DNA of 7,038 nucleotides, taken from Bacteroidales bacterium (GTDB lineage Bacteria; Bacteroidota; Bacteroidia; Bacteroidales; JAADJA01). Both the position numbers and the translations under genes were made by a program. Under the pieces are notes generated by a model. It ran no database searches. It had not been told where the DNA came from and saw only the letters and a list, made by a program, of their open reading frames with translations. Below are positions 5,335-7,038 of this stretch, piece after piece; position 1 is the first letter of the stretch, and every line of letters begins with the position of its first letter. The stretch spans positions 1,968 through 9,005 of the forward strand of contig JAOZLR010000058.1 in NCBI GenBank assembly GCA_029934735.1. The letters are read 5' to 3'.

Positions 5335-6861
5335 ATGGTAAATAACGAAGACCGATTCAAAAAGATAATTGCCCATGCCAAGGAGTATGGGTTTGTTTTT
5401 CAGTCGAGTGAAATATATGACGGACTTGCTGCTACTTACGATTACGGGCAGTATGGCGTTGAATTGAAAAACAATATTAAGAATTATTGGTGGAAATCGA
5501 TGGTGCAATATCACGAAAATATTGTGGGAATTGATGCTGCAATTTTTATGCACCCCACCACCTGGAAAGCATCAGGACACGTTGATGCATTCAACGACCC
5601 TATGATAGATAACAAGGATTCGAAAAAACGCTATCGGGCTGATGTTCTGGTTGAAGATCATATTGCAAAAATTGAAGGCAAGATACAGAAAGAGGTTAAA
5701 AAGGCCACCAAACGATTTGGCGAAAGTTTTGACGAGCAACAATTTCTTTCAACAAATCCCAGGGTTCTGAAATATCAGGAGCAAATCGAGTCAATTAAAA
5801 AACGCCTCTATTCATCTCTGGAAGATGAAAGGTTGGATGATGTAAAAGGACTTATCGAAGAGCTTGGAATTGTTGACCCGGTATCAGGTTCCAGAAACTG
5901 GACGGAAGTGAGACAGTTCAATCTGATGTTTTCAACACAACTCGGTTCGCTGAGTGAGGATGCAAACAAGATTTATCTCAGGCCTGAAACAGCCCAGGGA
6001 ATTTTTGTGAATTATATGAATGTTCAAAAAACCGGAAGGATGAAGATTCCATTTGGAATTGCTCAAATGGGAAAAGCTTTCAGAAACGAAATAGTAGCTC
6101 GTCAGTTTATTTTCAGGATGCGTGAATTTGAACAGATGGAAATGCAGTTCTTTGTCAGGCCCGGTGAGGAACTGAAGTGGTTCGAATACTGGAAAGAGCA
6201 AAGGATGAAATGGCACCTTGGTATGGGTATCCCTGCATCGGAATACCGCTTTCACGAGCATGACAATCTTGCTCATTATGCAAATGCCGCTTTTGATATT
6301 GAGTTTAATTTCCCAATGGGATTCAAGGAGCTGGAAGGAATACATTCGCGTACCGACTTTGACCTTAAATCGCACCAGGATCATTCAGGCAAGAAGATTC
6401 AATACTTCGATCCGGAAATAAATGAAAGCTATGTTCCTTATGTTGTTGAGACATCAATCGGGCTCGATCGTACTTTTCTGGCAGTATTTAGCTACGCTTA
6501 TACCGAAGAAAAACTGGAAGATGGTTCCGAACGTGTTGTTTTAAAAATTCCACCATTCCTTGCTCCCATAAAAGCAGCCGTGCTTCCATTGGTTAAGAAA
6601 GATGGACTCCCTGAAAAAGCTCTTGAAATTTTTGATGGACTAAAGTACGACTATTTGTGTTTTTATGAAGAGAAAGACTCAATTGGTAAGAGGTATCGCC
6701 GTCAGGATGCAATTGGAACTCCATATTGCATTACTGTTGATCATAAAACCCTGGAAGATAATACTGTGACCATCAGAGAGCGCGACACAATGAAGCAGGA
6801 AAGGGTTGGTATTGATAAAATTTCGGAGATTATTGGAGCAAGATTGAAGGGAAACCAATAG
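5335..6861 (+). CDS. glyS: Glycyl-tRNA synthetase, single-chain dimeric (eukaryote/archaea-like) type
   Basis: The protein has 508 aa. It is a class II aminoacyl-tRNA synthetase that charges tRNA-Gly with glycine using ATP in the cytoplasm. N-terminal GFVFQSSEIYDGLAATYDYG (19–38) is the family opening. Motif 1 region follows as WWKSMVQYHENIVGIDAAIF (52–71) with HPTTWKASGH (73–82). LRPETAQGIF (215–224) contributes to the ATP/glycine pocket, motif 2 is FRNEIVARQFIFRMREFEQME (249–269), and motif 3 is ETSIGLDRTFLAVF (372–385). The C-terminal anticodon-binding domain runs from about 404 (KIPPFLAPIKAAVLP) to 500 (RYRRQDAIGTPYCITVD, RERDTMKQERV). A lysine- and glutamate-rich insert (about 95–185) lies between motifs 1 and 2. 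Length and layout fit the alpha-2 GlyRS used by Bacteroidota rather than the alpha2-beta2 GlyQ/GlyS pair. All motifs are intact. The ATG at 5335 has no Shine-Dalgarno sequence and its own candidate promoter directly abutting. Confidence 0.97.
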   Translation: MVNNEDRFKKIIAHAKEYGFVFQSSEIYDGLAATYDYGQYGVELKNNIKNYWWKSMVQYHENIVGIDAAIFMHPTTWKASGHVDAFNDPMIDNKDSKKRYRADVLVEDHIAKIEGKIQKEVKKATKRFGESFDEQQFLSTNPRVLKYQEQIESIKKRLYSSLEDERLDDVKGLIEELGIVDPVSGSRNWTEVRQFNLMFSTQLGSLSEDANKIYLRPETAQGIFVNYMNVQKTGRMKIPFGIAQMGKAFRNEIVARQFIFRMREFEQMEMQFFVRPGEELKWFEYWKEQRMKWHLGMGIPASEYRFHEHDNLAHYANAAFDIEFNFPMGFKELEGIHSRTDFDLKSHQDHSGKKIQYFDPEINESYVPYVVETSIGLDRTFLAVFSYAYTEEKLEDGSERVVLKIPPFLAPIKAAVLPLVKKDGLPEKALEIFDGLKYDYLCFYEEKDSIGKRYRRQDAIGTPYCITVDHKTLEDNTVTIRERDTMKQERVGIDKISEIIGARLKGNQ

Positions 6862-6863
6862 AG

Positions 6864-6896
6864 ATATTGCCATTTGAAATGATATTTCAATATTGC
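6864..6896 (+). repeat. Short hairpin flanked by direct repeats ATATTGC, just after glyS
   Basis: TTGAAAT (6874–6880) pairs perfectly with ATTTCAA (6884–6890) around a GAT loop, giving a 7-bp stem that begins 12 bp after the glyS stop. The heptamer ATATTGC occurs directly before it (6864–6870) and again at its end (6890–6896), so the hairpin sits between two direct copies. It is AT-rich and weak alone, and may work together with the stronger hairpin that follows at 6897. Confidence 0.45.
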
Positions 6897-6919
6897 ACTT
6901 TCAGTTACAAACTGAAAGT
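6897..6919 (+). terminator. Perfect 10-bp hairpin after glyS, likely transcription terminator
   Basis: ACTTTCAGTT (6897–6906) and AACTGAAAGT (6910–6919) form an uninterrupted 10-bp stem with a 3-nt ACA loop, 35 bp beyond the glyS stop. The following DNA is T-rich (TTGTACATTTTG) but lacks a clean U-tract, so termination may be partial. The stem is nearly symmetrical, so it could act in either direction. Its right arm overlaps the presumed -33 box of the polA promoter. Confidence 0.55.
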
Positions 6920-6950
6920 TGTACATTTTGATCATTTTATTGTATTTTCG
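6919..6950 (+). promoter_or_regulatory. Candidate polA promoter: -33 TTG, 21-bp spacer, -7 TATTTTCG
   Basis: TTG at 6919–6921 and TATTTTCG at 6943–6950 are spaced by 21 bp. The -7 box differs from TAnnTTTG at one position (C for T). Transcription would start near 6954, leaving a leader of about 35 nt before the ATG at 6989. The position between a terminator-like hairpin and the next gene makes a promoter likely even though the match is imperfect. Confidence 0.45.
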
Positions 6951-6988
6951 CAGTTAGTAATTTTCTGATAGTTTCAAATTTTATTAAA

Positions 6989-7038
6989 ATGCCTGACACA
7001 AAAAAACTATTCCTTCTCGATGCTATGGCCTTGATTTA
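6989..7038 (+). CDS. polA: DNA polymerase I (N-terminus only, cut by window edge)
   Basis: Sixteen full codons are present and encode MPDTKKLFLLDAMALI; the partial next codon (TA) would fit Tyr. This is the start of the 5'-3' exonuclease (FEN-like) domain of bacterial PolA. The LFLLDAxALIY pattern corresponds to the first metal-binding motif, and Asp11 is the expected catalytic aspartate. Bacteroidota PolA proteins commonly open this way. In the cell PolA removes RNA primers and fills gaps in replication and repair. The assignment rests on a short stretch, and a stand-alone 5'-3' exonuclease with the same opening cannot be excluded. The gene lies 127 bp after glyS with its own candidate promoter. 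Confidence 0.75.
   Translation, partial: MPDTKKLFLLDAMALI

Noticed and set aside
5119..5553. 144-aa open frame on the minus strand across the zinc-ribbon gene and the start of glyS
   Set aside because: It is antisense to two well-identified genes, has a cysteine- and histidine-scattered sequence without family features, and is best seen as a shadow frame.
5932..6384. 150-aa open frame on the minus strand inside glyS
   Set aside because: It lies entirely antisense to the conserved synthetase core and its translation shows no recognisable domain.

Overview
The window looks like chromosomal DNA of a Bacteroidota (Bacteroidetes) bacterium. The evidence is a porP–gldK–gldL–gldM cluster, which encodes core parts of the type IX secretion system (T9SS) and gliding motor found only in that phylum. 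Four gene starts also have candidate phylum-type promoters close to TAnnTTTG, and Shine-Dalgarno sequences are largely absent. The DNA is AT-rich, most of all between genes. The gene order porP-K-L-M is the Porphyromonas gingivalis arrangement. Genus cannot be fixed from this window.

Left part (1–3839, minus strand). Read in the direction of transcription, the order is porP (PorP/SprF-family outer-membrane protein), gldK (outer-membrane lipoprotein with a formylglycine-generating-enzyme-like fold), gldL (inner-membrane motor subunit) and the first 44 codons of gldM, which runs off the left edge. Gaps are 91, 50 and 53 bp with no convincing terminator, so one operon is likely; gldN would be expected beyond the edge. 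GldL and GldM form the proton-driven motor across the inner membrane, GldK belongs to the periplasmic ring under the outer membrane, and PorP-type proteins link the machine to the outer membrane or its substrates. GldL is unusually long (391 aa) because of a repeat-built coiled-coil tail.

Middle (3840–4173). A 334-bp, very AT-rich divergent intergenic region separates the T9SS operon from rightward genes. It holds a candidate promoter for the rightward gene and no gene I can see.

Right part (4174–7038, plus strand). This holds a YitT-family membrane protein, a 69-aa zinc-ribbon protein, a eukaryotic/archaeal-type single-chain glycyl-tRNA synthetase (glyS), a double-hairpin intergenic region, and the first 16 codons of DNA polymerase I (polA), cut by the right edge. 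These look like housekeeping neighbours rather than one pathway. Each has its own candidate promoter, and the one for glyS lies so close to the ATG that the transcript may be leaderless.

I see no mobile element, CRISPR array, tRNA or rRNA, and no clear sign of a wholly new system. The points most worth a second look are the repeat-expanded GldL, the possibly leaderless glyS mRNA, and the hairpin pair overlapping the polA promoter.
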